Below are positions 34,189 to 41,921 of a DNA stretch of 64,000 nt, one piece after another (the first letter of the stretch is position 1; every line of letters starts with the position of its first letter). The stretch covers positions 62,001 through 126,000 of the forward strand of contig NZ_ASXG01000154.1 of assembly GCF_000411975.1 (NCBI RefSeq), written 5' to 3'. The translations under genes were made by a program, and so were the position numbers. Origin of the DNA: Amycolatopsis orientalis DSM 43388. Its GTDB lineage: Bacteria; Actinomycetota; Actinomycetes; Mycobacteriales; Pseudonocardiaceae. The notes beneath the pieces were generated by a model, which made no database searches, had not been told where the DNA came from, and was given only the letters and a program-made list of their open reading frames with translations.

Positions 34189-34240
34189 GGTACCGATCGG
34201 TTCAGAAGTGCTACGGTCGCTTTAAGTACCGATCGGTACC
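34189..34240. promoter_or_regulatory. Two GTACCGATCGGTAC operators
   Basis: A perfect 14-bp palindrome GTACCGATCGGTAC (34226-34239) and a one-mismatch copy GGTACCGATCGGTT (34189-34202), centred 37 bp apart. One overlaps the TetR promoter, the other the SDR promoter, so coordinate repression of both is likely. Confidence 0.75.
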
Positions 34241-34261
34241 GAAATATGCGGAGGTCAGCAA

Positions 34262-35005
34262 ATGGGACAGCTCGAGGGCAGGACGGCGGTCGTCACCGGC
34301 GGCAGCAGCGGGATCGGCCTCGCCGCGGCCGAACGGCTCGCCGCGGAGGGCGCGCACGTCTTCATCACCGGCCGGAGCGCCGACGCGCTGGAAGTGGCCG
34401 CGAAGACCATCGGTTCGGCCACCGCGGTGCCGGGCGACATCGCCGATCCGGCCGACTTGGATCGGCTTTACGACGCGGTTCGCGCCCGCGGCAAGGGGCT
34501 CGACATCGTGTTCGCCAATGCGGCGGCGGGATCCTTCGCCAGCCTGGAGGAGACCACCGTAGAGCACTTCGACCAGGTCTTCGGCACAAACGTGCGCGGC
34601 ACGCTCTTCACTGTGCAGAAAGCGTTGCCGCTGCTCAACAAGGGCGCGTCGGTGATCCTGAACTCGTCGGTCCGCGCCGACGACGGCCTCGCATCGTTCG
34701 GGACGTACTCGGCGTCCAAGGCGGCGATCCGTTCCTACGCCCGGACTTGGGCCAATGAGCTGAAGGGCCGCGGCATCCGGGTCAACGTCGTCTCCCCCGG
34801 GACGATCGACACGCCGGTGCTCGAGAAGACGGTCGGCGCGGACCAGGTCGACGAGGCCCGGGCGAGTTTCGCGGCGCGGGTTCCGCTCGGCCGGATGGGC
34901 ACGCCGCGCGAGGTCGCGGACGCCGTGCTGTTCCTCGCTTCGGACCAGAGCAGTTTTCTCCTCGGCACGAACATCTACGTCGACGGCGGCGAAAAGCAGT
35001 TCTGA
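34262..35005 (+). CDS. SDR-family oxidoreductase
   Basis: A 247-residue classical SDR. VVTGGSSGIGLAAAERLAAEGAHVFITGR is the cofactor motif, and Arg at the end of beta-2 favours NADPH. IVFANAAAG replaces the usual NNAG with an Asn-Ala-Ala. ILNSSVRADDGLASFGTYSASKAA holds Ser, Tyr and Lys of the catalytic set. The C-terminus VLFLASDQSSFLLGTNIYVDGG is typical. ATG 34262 has GGAGG 7 nt upstream. The divergent TetR gene and shared operators indicate it is the regulated target. The substrate is unknown, perhaps a quinone or reactive carbonyl. Confidence 0.9.
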   Translation: MGQLEGRTAVVTGGSSGIGLAAAERLAAEGAHVFITGRSADALEVAAKTIGSATAVPGDIADPADLDRLYDAVRARGKGLDIVFANAAAGSFASLEETTVEHFDQVFGTNVRGTLFTVQKALPLLNKGASVILNSSVRADDGLASFGTYSASKAAIRSYARTWANELKGRGIRVNVVSPGTIDTPVLEKTVGADQVDEARASFAARVPLGRMGTPREVADAVLFLASDQSSFLLGTNIYVDGGEKQF

Positions 35006-35060
35006 GCAGCGCCGCCGCGGGGACGACGACGTTCTCGCGCCACATCGCCCTGCGCGCTGG

Positions 35061-35076
35061 CTATACGAAGGTATAG
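35061..35076 (+). promoter_or_regulatory. Palindromic operator before a TetR gene
   Basis: CTATAC-gaag-GTATAG, a perfect 6-bp dyad 31 bp before the TetR start. A half site GTATAG recurs at 35091 and forms the likely -10 (TATAGC). An autoregulatory site is the simplest reading. Confidence 0.6.
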
Positions 35077-35106
35077 TCTACTGTTCATGCGTATAGCGAC
35101 GGCGTC

Positions 35107-35733
35107 ATGACCGACCCCGACGACCTCACCGCGCGCGCCCGCATCCGCGACGCGGCGATGCGGCACTTCGGCGAGCACGGCTTCGAGCGCGCCACCATCC
35201 GGGGCATCGCGGCGGAAGCCGGAGTGTCGCTCGGGTTGGTGCGGCACCACTTCGGGTCCAAACAGGCGCTCCGCGAGGCGTGCGACGAACACCTGATCAA
35301 GCTCCTCCGCCAGCTCGACGACCAGGTGCCGGAAGACCTCGCGACCAGCGGCACCGCGAATCCGGTCGCGGCGGCGCGAGTCGCGGTCGGGCCGTACCGG
35401 GACTACCTCGTCCGGGCGTTGGTCGAAGGCGGCGTCGCGCCGTTGTTCGACGAGATGGTCGAGCTCGGCACGCGCCGGCTTGTCGCCGCTGATCGGCAAC
35501 GGCCGGATCCGCCGACGGTCGACCCCAAGGTCCGCGCCGCGATCGGCACCGCGATGGCGTTGTCGATCACCTTGCTGCACCAGCACATTTCGCGCGCGGC
35601 CGGCGTCGACATCCTCAGCCCGGCGGGCGACCGCCTGCTCGCCCGCGCGCTGATCGACATCTACTCGCATCCGCAGCTCAGCCTCGACGAAGCGCAGGCG
35701 GCGCTCGACCGCCTGCCCGCGGAAGGAAACTGA
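35107..35733 (+). CDS. TetR-family regulator
   Basis: A 208-residue TetR protein: TARARIRDAAMRHFGEHGFERATIRGIAAEAGVSLGLVRHHFGSKQALREACDEHL is the DNA-binding domain. The C-terminal region is of the TetR_C_33-like kind (PYRDYLVRALVEGGVAPLFDEMVELG). It stands 101 bp after the SDR and only a few bases before the carboxymuconolactone-decarboxylase-like gene on the same strand, so it is likely the first gene of a regulator-enzyme operon under its own dyad (35061-35076). Confidence 0.88.
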   Translation: MTDPDDLTARARIRDAAMRHFGEHGFERATIRGIAAEAGVSLGLVRHHFGSKQALREACDEHLIKLLRQLDDQVPEDLATSGTANPVAAARVAVGPYRDYLVRALVEGGVAPLFDEMVELGTRRLVAADRQRPDPPTVDPKVRAAIGTAMALSITLLHQHISRAAGVDILSPAGDRLLARALIDIYSHPQLSLDEAQAALDRLPAEGN

Positions 35734-35782
35734 CATCCCGCACGCGACGACTCCCCGCATCCCGCCGCTCGAACTCGACGAG

Positions 35783-36640
35783 ATGGATCCCGAACAGCGA
35801 AAGCTGGCGAAACTCGGCGCGGACACCGTGATCCAGGTGCTCGCCCGCGCGCCGGAAGTCCTGCAGGCGTCCGGCGCGCTGGGTGCTTACCTGCTGGGCC
35901 GAGGGAAACTGCATCCGCGGATCCGCGAGCTGGCGATCCTCCGCGTCGCGCTCCGGTGTGACGCTCCCTACGAATGGGCGAACCACGCGCCCGCGGCGCT
36001 CGGCGGCGGCGCGACCGAGGAGGAGATCGCGGCCCTCTCCGCTCCGGACGCGAGCTGGCCGCCGGAGGACGACGCGGTGCTGCGTGCCGTCGACGAGTTG
36101 TGCGCGAATGTCTTCGTGTCCGACGAAACCTGGGCAGCTCTCGCCGCGACCCGCGACCACGCGGAGATCATCGAAATCCTGTTCCTCGTCGGTTACTACC
36201 GGATGATGGCGGGGTTCCTGAACTCCGCAGGCGTTCCGGTGAAACCCGGGCAACCGGCACTCGGCGAAGTTCCGGTTCCCGTGGCCGCGCCGGACCGCCA
36301 GTCCCGGCCGGCCAGTGGCGAAACCGGTCCGGACGGAAGCTGGAAGGTCACCTTCATCCATCCCGCGGGAAGCAAGGACCTGCTCCTCGACCTCGTCACC
36401 CACGGCACTAAGGTCTCCGGTTCCATTTTCGACACCCAGCTGAAGATCACCGTCCCCATCGTGTCGGGGACGGTCGAGGGGCAGAAGGTCGCCTTCACCG
36501 CCCTGGTATCCGATCCGGTGCGCTTCGAGGTGAGCGTGCACGGCACGGTCGACGGGGACGCGTTCTCCGGCTCCGTCACGGTGTCCGGCGGCGGCACCTT
36601 TCCGCTCACCGGGGTGCGGGAGGCCAGTACCAGTAATTGA
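35783..36640 (+). CDS. Carboxymuconolactone decarboxylase-like (AhpD fold) fused to a beta-barrel domain
   Basis: A protein of at least 285 residues. The first 160 residues are an AhpD-like helical domain (RIRELAILRVALRCDAPYEWANHAPAALGGGATEEEIAAL, one Cys, then EIIEILFLVGYYRMMAGFLN). After a linker with RPASGETG, a second domain of about 95 residues alternates short strands (WKVTFIHPAGSKDLLLDL, VSGSIFDTQLKI, FSGSVTVSGGG), suggesting a small lipocalin-like barrel. Upstream in frame, codons from 35735 read PHATTPRIPPLELDE, a family-like N-terminus with no ATG, GTG or TTG. Either the protein starts at ATG 35783 or translation uses the ATC at 35735. It is in an operon with the TetR gene. Confidence 0.8.
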   Translation: MDPEQRKLAKLGADTVIQVLARAPEVLQASGALGAYLLGRGKLHPRIRELAILRVALRCDAPYEWANHAPAALGGGATEEEIAALSAPDASWPPEDDAVLRAVDELCANVFVSDETWAALAATRDHAEIIEILFLVGYYRMMAGFLNSAGVPVKPGQPALGEVPVPVAAPDRQSRPASGETGPDGSWKVTFIHPAGSKDLLLDLVTHGTKVSGSIFDTQLKITVPIVSGTVEGQKVAFTALVSDPVRFEVSVHGTVDGDAFSGSVTVSGGGTFPLTGVREASTSN

Positions 36641-36747
36641 ACGACCGTCGCCGCAATCCGCACGGCCGGTCCCCCGCCAGTGGATGCGGAATTGCGGCGG
36701 GCGGGGGCGGGTGGTCTTCTTGGCGCGAGATCGAAAGGTGAGCCGCC

Positions 36748-37611
36748 ATGCCGTACGCGTACACATTCGACCAGATCCGCGACCGGCCGGTCACCGTGTT
36801 CGGGGCCGGGACGCTGGGCAGGCGCATCGCGCTGATGTTCGCCTCGCGCGGCGGCACCGTGCGGATCAGCGACCCGAGCGCGGAACAGGTCGCGGCGGCC
36901 GCGGACTACGTGGCGGAAACCTTGCCCGTCGTGCTGGAAAAACGCGGCAGCGGCGAGCTCGGCCGGGTCGAGGGCGCGGCGTCGATCGAGGACGCGTTGC
37001 GCGACGCGTGGCTCGCCGTGGAAGCGGTGCCGGAGCGGCTGGACATCAAAATCCCGCTGTGGGGCCAAATCGACGAAGCCGCGCCCGCCGACACGATTTT
37101 CGCGACAAACTCGTCGTCGTATCCGTCGCGGATGATGGCCGAGAAGGTGCGCGACAAATCGCGGCTGTGCAACATCCACTTCTACATGCCGCCGACGGCG
37201 AACGCGGTCGACCTCATGTCCGACGGCGAAACCAGCCGCACCGTGCTCGACACGCTGCTCGGAGTGTTGCCGGAGTTCGGCATTCATCCCTTCGAGGCGC
37301 GCAAGGAAAGCGTCGGCTTCATCTTCAACCGCGTGTGGGCGGCGATCAAACGGGAATCGCTGGCCGTCGTCGCGGAGGGCGTCGCCCGGCCGGAGGACGT
37401 GGACGGGATGTTCAAGATCAACTGGCGTCTGCCGTACGGGCCGTTCCAGATGATGGACCAGGTCGGCCTGGACGTCGTGCTGGACATCGAAAACCATTAC
37501 GCGGACGAGAATCCGCACCTGCCGGCCGGGCCGAGGGAGCTGCTGCGCGGGTACGTCGACGCGGGAAAGCTCGGGGTCAAGACCGGCGAGGGCTTCTACT
37601 CCTACGGCTGA
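36748..37611 (+). CDS. 3-hydroxyacyl-CoA dehydrogenase-family protein
   Basis: A 287-residue NAD-dependent dehydrogenase of the 3-hydroxybutyryl/3-hydroxyacyl-CoA type. VTVFGAGTLGRRIALMFASRGGTVRISDPS is the Rossmann fingerprint. VPERLDIKIPLWGQIDEAAPADTIFATNSSSYP and NIHFYMPPTANAVDLM form the catalytic region, with Ser, His and Glu equivalents partly replaced (His-Phe-Tyr-Met for His-Phe-Phe-Asn-Pro). The C-terminal helical domain has GFIFNRVWAAIKRES. The altered active site suggests a substrate different from fatty acyl-CoA. AAAGGTGAG lies before ATG. It follows the AhpD-like gene by 107 bp and is probably co-expressed. Confidence 0.85.
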   Translation: MPYAYTFDQIRDRPVTVFGAGTLGRRIALMFASRGGTVRISDPSAEQVAAAADYVAETLPVVLEKRGSGELGRVEGAASIEDALRDAWLAVEAVPERLDIKIPLWGQIDEAAPADTIFATNSSSYPSRMMAEKVRDKSRLCNIHFYMPPTANAVDLMSDGETSRTVLDTLLGVLPEFGIHPFEARKESVGFIFNRVWAAIKRESLAVVAEGVARPEDVDGMFKINWRLPYGPFQMMDQVGLDVVLDIENHYADENPHLPAGPRELLRGYVDAGKLGVKTGEGFYSYG

Positions 37612-37622
37612 CGCCGGGTCGA

Positions 37623-37653
37623 GGCGGTCCGGGCCGCGGGACCCCGGACCGCC
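37623..37653. terminator. Bidirectional terminator between convergent genes
   Basis: A perfect 11-bp stem ggcggtccggg / cccggaccgcc with a 9-nt loop, between the dehydrogenase stop (37611) and the SRPBCC stop (37664). Confidence 0.85.
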
Positions 37654-37663
37654 CGCGCGCGGC

Positions 37664-38158
37664 TCACTCCAGCGAGACCGCGACCTCTTCCAGCGCGTCC
37701 ATCGACTCCTGCATGCCGCCCTCCATGCCGGATTCGATGATGGCGTCGCGGACTTCCTTGCTGTGCGTTTCGGTCAGCATGGTCACCGTCGTGCGGTCGC
37801 CCGATTCGGTGAAGGTCACGGTGACCACGGGGGCGTTGTCGTCCGAGGCGCCCGGCATTTCGTAAACCTCGGTGTGGACCAGGCGTTCGTTCGGCGTTAT
37901 TTCTCGATATTCGCCGTGGAAGGCGACCTCGAAATCGCCGTTCGCCCGCATCACGTAGCGCCATTGGCCGCCGACGCGCAGGTCGATGTCCACGGACGTC
38001 ACCGTGCCGCGCTTGCCCGCCCACCAGCGCTTCACCAGGTCCGGCGTGGTCCAGGCGCGGTAGACGCGGTGCCGCGGAGCGGCGAAATCCCGGGTGATCA
38101 GGATCTGGTCGTCAGCGGGCAGCGTCACCTTCGCCGTGCCGGTCGTCGTGTCGGTCAT
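37664..38158 (-). CDS. SRPBCC/AHSA1-family protein
   Basis: A 164-residue START-like ligand-binding domain of the activator-of-Hsp90-ATPase group. ITRDFAAPRHRVYRAWTTPDLVKRWWAGKRG is the family N-terminus. VDIDLRVGGQWRYVMRANGDFEVAFHGEYREITPNERLVHTEVYE and the C-terminal helix GMEGGMQESMDALEEVA complete the fold. Such proteins often sit downstream of ArsR regulators as here. The first 47 bp of this gene overlap the 3' end of the ArsR gene in another frame, giving tight translational coupling. The ligand is unknown. Confidence 0.9.
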   Translation of the reverse strand: MTDTTTGTAKVTLPADDQILITRDFAAPRHRVYRAWTTPDLVKRWWAGKRGTVTSVDIDLRVGGQWRYVMRANGDFEVAFHGEYREITPNERLVHTEVYEMPGASDDNAPVVTVTFTESGDRTTVTMLTETHSKEVRDAIIESGMEGGMQESMDALEEVAVSLE

Positions 38159-38498
38159 GGTTTTCCTCCTCGGTCGAACCCATTTCTTCCAGCACGGCGT
38201 CCAGCGATTCGAACCGTTCCTCCCAGGACCGTTCGTAGCGGCGCACCCAGTCGTGGATCGGTTTGAGGGCGCGGCCGTTGAGCCGGTAAAGCCGTTGCCT
38301 GCCCTCGTCGCGCACCTCGACCGCGCCGACCTCGCGCAGCACCCGCAGATGCTTCGACACCTGCGGCTGCCCCAGGCCCAGCACGCGGACGAGGTCGTTC
38401 ACCGGACGCTCGCCCTCGGCGAGGACGTCCAGGATTTCCCGGCGCCGCGGTTCGGCGACGGCGTTGAAAACGTCCGCGGTGGTCGCTGCCCGTGCCAT
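38112..38498 (-). CDS. ArsR-family regulator
   Basis: A 128-residue winged-helix repressor: FNAVAEPRRREILDVLAEGERPVNDLVRVLGLGQPQVSKHLRVLREVGAVEVRDEGRQRLYRLNG covers the whole DNA-binding core. No cysteine metal site is present, in line with non-metal ArsR proteins paired with SRPBCC proteins. The last 16 residues are encoded within the 47-bp overlap with the SRPBCC gene and are His/Asp/Arg-rich. A TATGAT -10 lies 6 nt before ATG 38498, a leaderless start, beside an imperfect CATATGCC/GGGTATG dyad that may be its operator. Confidence 0.9.
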   Translation of the reverse strand: MARAATTADVFNAVAEPRRREILDVLAEGERPVNDLVRVLGLGQPQVSKHLRVLREVGAVEVRDEGRQRLYRLNGRALKPIHDWVRRYERSWEERFESLDAVLEEMGSTEEENHDRHDDRHGEGDAAR

Positions 38499-38528
38499 GC
38501 GGCAATCATATGCCGATATGGGTATGCG

Positions 38529-39119
38529 TCAAGAGGCAGGCCGGGCGCGGACGTGGAACCGTTCGCCTTGCGGGCCGAACAGCGCCAGGACCTCGCAGAC
38601 CTCGTCGCCGGCGTTGCCGAACCAGTGCGGCACGTGCGTGTCGAACTCCGCGACCTCGCCCGGCCGGAGGACGACGTCGTGCTCCCCCAGCATCAGGCGC
38701 AACTGTCCGGAAAGGACGTACATCCACTCGTACCCCTCGTGCACCCGCTGGTCCGGCGGCTCGGCCGCGCGCTCGGGCGGAAGGATCATCTTGTACGCGC
38801 GCAGCCCGCCCGGGCGCCGGGTGAGCGGCAGGTAGGTCCGGCCGTGCCGGACGAACGGTTTCGGGTGCAGCCGGGGATCGCCGGTCGGCGGCGCGCCGAC
38901 CAGTTCGTCCAGCGGGACCTGGTAGGCGCGGGCCAGCGCGAGCAGCAGCTCCAGCGTCGGTTTGCGCTGGCCGGCTTCGAGCCGCGACAGCGTGCTCACC
39001 GAGATCCCGGTCGTTTCCGAGAGGCCGGTCAGCGTCGCGTTGCGTTGTTTGCGCAGGGCGCGCAGCCTCGGGCCGACCGCGTGCAGGACCTCGCCGAGGT
39101 CCTGGTCGTCTTCGCTCAT
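38529..39119 (-). CDS. XRE-family regulator with C-terminal cupin
   Basis: A 196-residue two-domain regulator. The helix-turn-helix is residues about 16-70 (LRALRKQRNATLTGLSETTGISVSTLSRLEAGQRKPTLELLLALARAY). The cupin is about 110-190 (HEGYEWMYVLSGQLRLMLGEHDVVLRPGEVAEFDTHVPHWFGNAGDEVCEVLALF). This MocR-independent XRE-cupin type senses small ligands. ATG 39119 is chosen, and the very long frame to 40655 is a shadow of the divergent gene. It faces the reductase-methyltransferase fusion, with two dyads in the 90-bp gap, so it probably controls that gene and itself. Confidence 0.9.
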   Translation of the reverse strand: MSEDDQDLGEVLHAVGPRLRALRKQRNATLTGLSETTGISVSTLSRLEAGQRKPTLELLLALARAYQVPLDELVGAPPTGDPRLHPKPFVRHGRTYLPLTRRPGGLRAYKMILPPERAAEPPDQRVHEGYEWMYVLSGQLRLMLGEHDVVLRPGEVAEFDTHVPHWFGNAGDEVCEVLALFGPQGERFHVRARPAS

Positions 39120-39128
39120 GCCGGTCAA

Positions 39129-39153
39129 TTTGCCACTTCGGCAAAGAACTTTG
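39129..39153. promoter_or_regulatory. Candidate XRE-cupin operators
   Basis: Two overlapping dyads: TTTGCC-acttc-GGCAAA (39129-39145) and CAAAG-aa-CTTTG (39142-39153). They lie next to a TTGACA-like box on the minus strand and within the divergent promoter region of the XRE-cupin and fusion genes. Confidence 0.6.
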
Positions 39154-39209
39154 TCAACCCGGCGCGTTCTCCGGATAGTCCGGGGCACGGGGATTGACAG
39201 GAGGATCCA

Positions 39210-40802
39210 GTGGACGAGAAGTACGACGTGGTGGTGGTCGGCGGCGGCGCGGCCGGGCTCAGCGGAGCGGTGGCGCTCGCGCGGTCCCGGCGGTCGGTGC
39301 TGGTCGTGGATTCCGGCGAACCGCGCAACGCGCCGGCCGGGCACGTGCACAACTACCTTGCCCGCGAAAGCACGCCGCCCGCCGAACTGCTCGCGCTCGG
39401 CCGCGCGGAGCTGGCCGGGTACGGCGGCGAGGTGCTCGCGCAGACGGTGACGTCGATTGCCAAGGGCGGCAACGGATTCGAGATCTCGCTGGCCGACGGG
39501 CGGCGCACGCACGCGCGGCGGGTGCTGGTCGCGACCGGTCTCGTCGACGAGCTTCCCGAGGTCGCCGGACTGGCCGCGCGATGGGGCCGGGACGTGCTGC
39601 ATTGCCCGTACTGCCACGGCTGGGAGGTCCGCGACCGCGCGATCGGCGTGCTGTCGACCGGCCCGATGACCGTGCACCAGGCGCTGATGTGGCGGCAGCT
39701 GTCCGGCGACGTGGTCGTTTTCCGGCACACGCACGGGGATTTCGACGAGGCGCCGCTGCTGGCCCGCGGGATCCGGATCGTGGACGGCGTGGTCGCCGCG
39801 GTCGAGACCGAGAACGACCAGCTGACCGGGGTGCGGCTCGAATCGGGCGAGGTCGTCGCGCGCGAGGCGCTGGCCGTCGCGGCTCCGGCCAAGACGCGGG
39901 CGGGCTTTCTCGCGCCGCTCGGGATCGAGCCGGAACCGGTGGAGTTCAACGGTTTCGTGATCGGCACCCGGGTTCCCGCGGACGCGACCGGCCGGACGTC
40001 GGTGCCCGGGTTGTGGGTGGCCGGCAACGTCACGGACATGCGGGCGCAGGTCGTGGTTTCGGCCGCGGCCGGGTTGACGGCCGGGGCGGCGATCAACGGC
40101 GACCTGGTCGAGGAAGAGGCCGCGGAAGCCGTGCGGCTGCGGGAAATGCCGTTCTCGCACGAAATGGAGCGGGAGGTCGCGCGGGCCAACCAGCAGCACC
40201 CGGAGCCGCCGTTCGACCGCGCATCCTGGGAGGAGCGGTATCGCTCGCAAGACGGGATATGGAGCGGACGGCCCAACGAGCAGCTCGTGACCGAGGCGCG
40301 CGCCCTGGAACCGGGCCACGCACTGGACGCGGGCTGCGGCGAGGGCGGCGACGCGCTGTGGCTCGCGCAGCAGGGCTGGCGCGTGACGGCGGTCGACTTC
40401 TCCACGACGGCCATCGAGCGCGGGCGTGCGCAGGCGGCCGAACTCGGCGTGGCGGACCGGATCACCTGGGTCGCGGCGGACTTGGCCGAATGGGCGCCGG
40501 AATCGAAGTACGACCTCGTGACGTCGCATTTCCTGCACGTGCCGTCGGCGGCCCGGACGGTGGCGTTCGCGCGGCTCGCCGAGGCGGTTGCACCGGGCGG
40601 GACGCTGCTGGTGGTCGGGCACGACCCCGAGGACCACCACGCCGGGCGGCCGCACCTGCCGGACATGATGTTCACCGCGCAGGAAGTGGCGGAGACGCTG
40701 GACCAGTCGTGGGCTTCGGTGGCCGCGGAGGTGCGCGAGCGCGCCGCGGTGGACGGGGAGACGGTGGTTCGGGACACGGTTCTGGTGGCTCGGAAGGGGT
40801 GA
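39210..40802 (+). CDS. Fusion of thioredoxin-reductase-like flavoprotein and SAM methyltransferase
   Basis: A 530-residue bifunctional protein. Residues 1-300 are a low-molecular-weight TrxR-like flavoprotein: FAD motif [20 protein letters not shown], redox CxxC in HCPYCHGWEV (Cys132, Cys135), and C-terminal FAD motif PGLWVAGNVTDM. The second nucleotide motif is degenerate (GVLSTGPMTVHQALM), so NADPH binding is doubtful. Residues about 330-530 are a class I methyltransferase with LDAGCGEGGDALWLA (373 on), VTAVDFS and LAEAVAPGGTLLVVGHD. The pairing could couple dithiol oxidation with S-methylation, as separate enzymes do for epidithiol compounds. That reading is inference. GTG 39210 has AGGAGG 5-6 nt upstream. 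An XRE-cupin regulator diverges from it. Confidence 0.88.
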   Translation: MDEKYDVVVVGGGAAGLSGAVALARSRRSVLVVDSGEPRNAPAGHVHNYLARESTPPAELLALGRAELAGYGGEVLAQTVTSIAKGGNGFEISLADGRRTHARRVLVATGLVDELPEVAGLAARWGRDVLHCPYCHGWEVRDRAIGVLSTGPMTVHQALMWRQLSGDVVVFRHTHGDFDEAPLLARGIRIVDGVVAAVETENDQLTGVRLESGEVVAREALAVAAPAKTRAGFLAPLGIEPEPVEFNGFVIGTRVPADATGRTSVPGLWVAGNVTDMRAQVVVSAAAGLTAGAAINGDLVEEEAAEAVRLREMPFSHEMEREVARANQQHPEPPFDRASWEERYRSQDGIWSGRPNEQLVTEARALEPGHALDAGCGEGGDALWLAQQGWRVTAVDFSTTAIERGRAQAAELGVADRITWVAADLAEWAPESKYDLVTSHFLHVPSAARTVAFARLAEAVAPGGTLLVVGHDPEDHHAGRPHLPDMMFTAQEVAETLDQSWASVAAEVRERAAVDGETVVRDTVLVARKG

Positions 40803-40808
40803 CGGTGG

Positions 40809-40855
40809 CCCCGGTCTGGCCGGAACGCGGCACCCGGAACCCGGCCAGACCGGGG
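40809..40855. terminator. Bidirectional terminator
   Basis: A perfect 15-bp stem ccccggtctggccgg / ccggccagaccgggg (40809-40823, 40841-40855) between the convergent fusion gene and phosphotransferase gene. It starts 6 bp from one stop and ends 4 bp from the other. Confidence 0.9.
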
Positions 40856-40859
40856 TCGC

Positions 40860-41792
40860 TCACCCCAGGTTGTCGAGCAAAGGCGCGAAACAGCCGCCGT
40901 CGCCCCGGGCGAACGCGGCCAGCATGGCCCGTGCGTTCGCGAGGTCGGCCTCGTCCGGATCCGGGGCCGACGATTCCCGTTCCAGCGTCCAGGCTTCCAG
41001 CATGATCGAGTACCCGAGCAGCACATCCGGACCGCCGCCCGCCGCCAGGGTCTCGCGGGCGATCCGGTCGACCACCGGCCGCAGCGGAACCCGTTCGGCG
41101 GGCGGGCCCGGGGCGTAGCCGATTTTCACCAGTTCGTTCAGGTCGGCCGCGGCCGGAGCGGCGAACGCGAACTCGAAATCCAGCAGGGCCGTCACCCGGC
41201 CGTCGTGCCAGAGGGTGTTCGGCACGCAGAAATCGCCGTGGTTCACCACGCGCGGCGCGGCGGGCAGGGCTCTCCAGAAGCGAGTCATCACGCGGTCCAG
41301 GCCGTCGGCCTCGGACCGGGTCAGCTCGCCCGCGGCGGTCAAGCGGCCCAGCAGCGCACTGGCCTCGGCCGGGGTGGTCGAGAAGAACGGCGACCGGGAG
41401 CGGAGGAACGGGCGGACGGTCTCCACCGCGGTCCGGTGCACGAAACGGACCCGGTCCCACATCTGATCCACCGCGCTGGCTCGCGCGGTGTCGTCAAGGT
41501 CCGGCCAGACCTCCTCCAGGTTCCGCCCCGGTATTCGCCGGCTCAGGACCCATTGGTGGCCGTCCAGCACGCCCGCGGCCAGCACGGGCGGACAGCCGGT
41601 TTCGGCGGGCAGCAATTCGACCAGGCGTGCCTCGCGAAGCAGGTCCGCTGGACCGGGGCGAGACGCCACGCGGACAACGCAGTCCTCGGCGAGCCAGGTG
41701 GCGTTCGTCCAGCCGCGGCCGCGTTCGGCAGTGCTGATGTCCACGCCGTGCTCGCTCAGGACTGCCGTGGCCACGCGCCGGGGATCGGTCAC
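40860..41792 (-). CDS. Aminoglycoside phosphotransferase-family kinase
   Basis: A 310-residue APH/choline-kinase-fold phosphotransferase. The catalytic loop is VVNHGDFCVPNTLW (Brenner-type HGDxxxxN) and the metal motif is LLDFEFAFAAPAAADLNELV, where Asp starts the DxD/E segment. The N-lobe is short (GRGWTNATWLAEDCVVRVASRPGPADLLREARLVELL). Many such genes are not resistance determinants but phosphorylate metabolites, and no substrate can be read. A TAGCGT box 6 nt before GTG 41792 supports a leaderless start. Confidence 0.82.
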   Translation of the reverse strand: MTDPRRVATAVLSEHGVDISTAERGRGWTNATWLAEDCVVRVASRPGPADLLREARLVELLPAETGCPPVLAAGVLDGHQWVLSRRIPGRNLEEVWPDLDDTARASAVDQMWDRVRFVHRTAVETVRPFLRSRSPFFSTTPAEASALLGRLTAAGELTRSEADGLDRVMTRFWRALPAAPRVVNHGDFCVPNTLWHDGRVTALLDFEFAFAAPAAADLNELVKIGYAPGPPAERVPLRPVVDRIARETLAAGGGPDVLLGYSIMLEAWTLERESSAPDPDEADLANARAMLAAFARGDGGCFAPLLDNLG

Positions 41793-41921
41793 GGCAGCAC
41801 GCTAACAGCGCGGCAAATCGGACCCCAAGGCTTTTTCCGGTCGACCTGACTTCGCGGAGGTGCGGCTAGAATCCCCCTCCGGAACCGCACCTGCGGATTT
41901 CAAGGAGCCAAGGAGGCGCGG

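Noticed and set aside
38529-40655. 708-codon minus-strand open frame
   Set aside because: Only the last 196 codons are the real XRE-cupin gene. The upstream part is antisense to the reductase-methyltransferase fusion.
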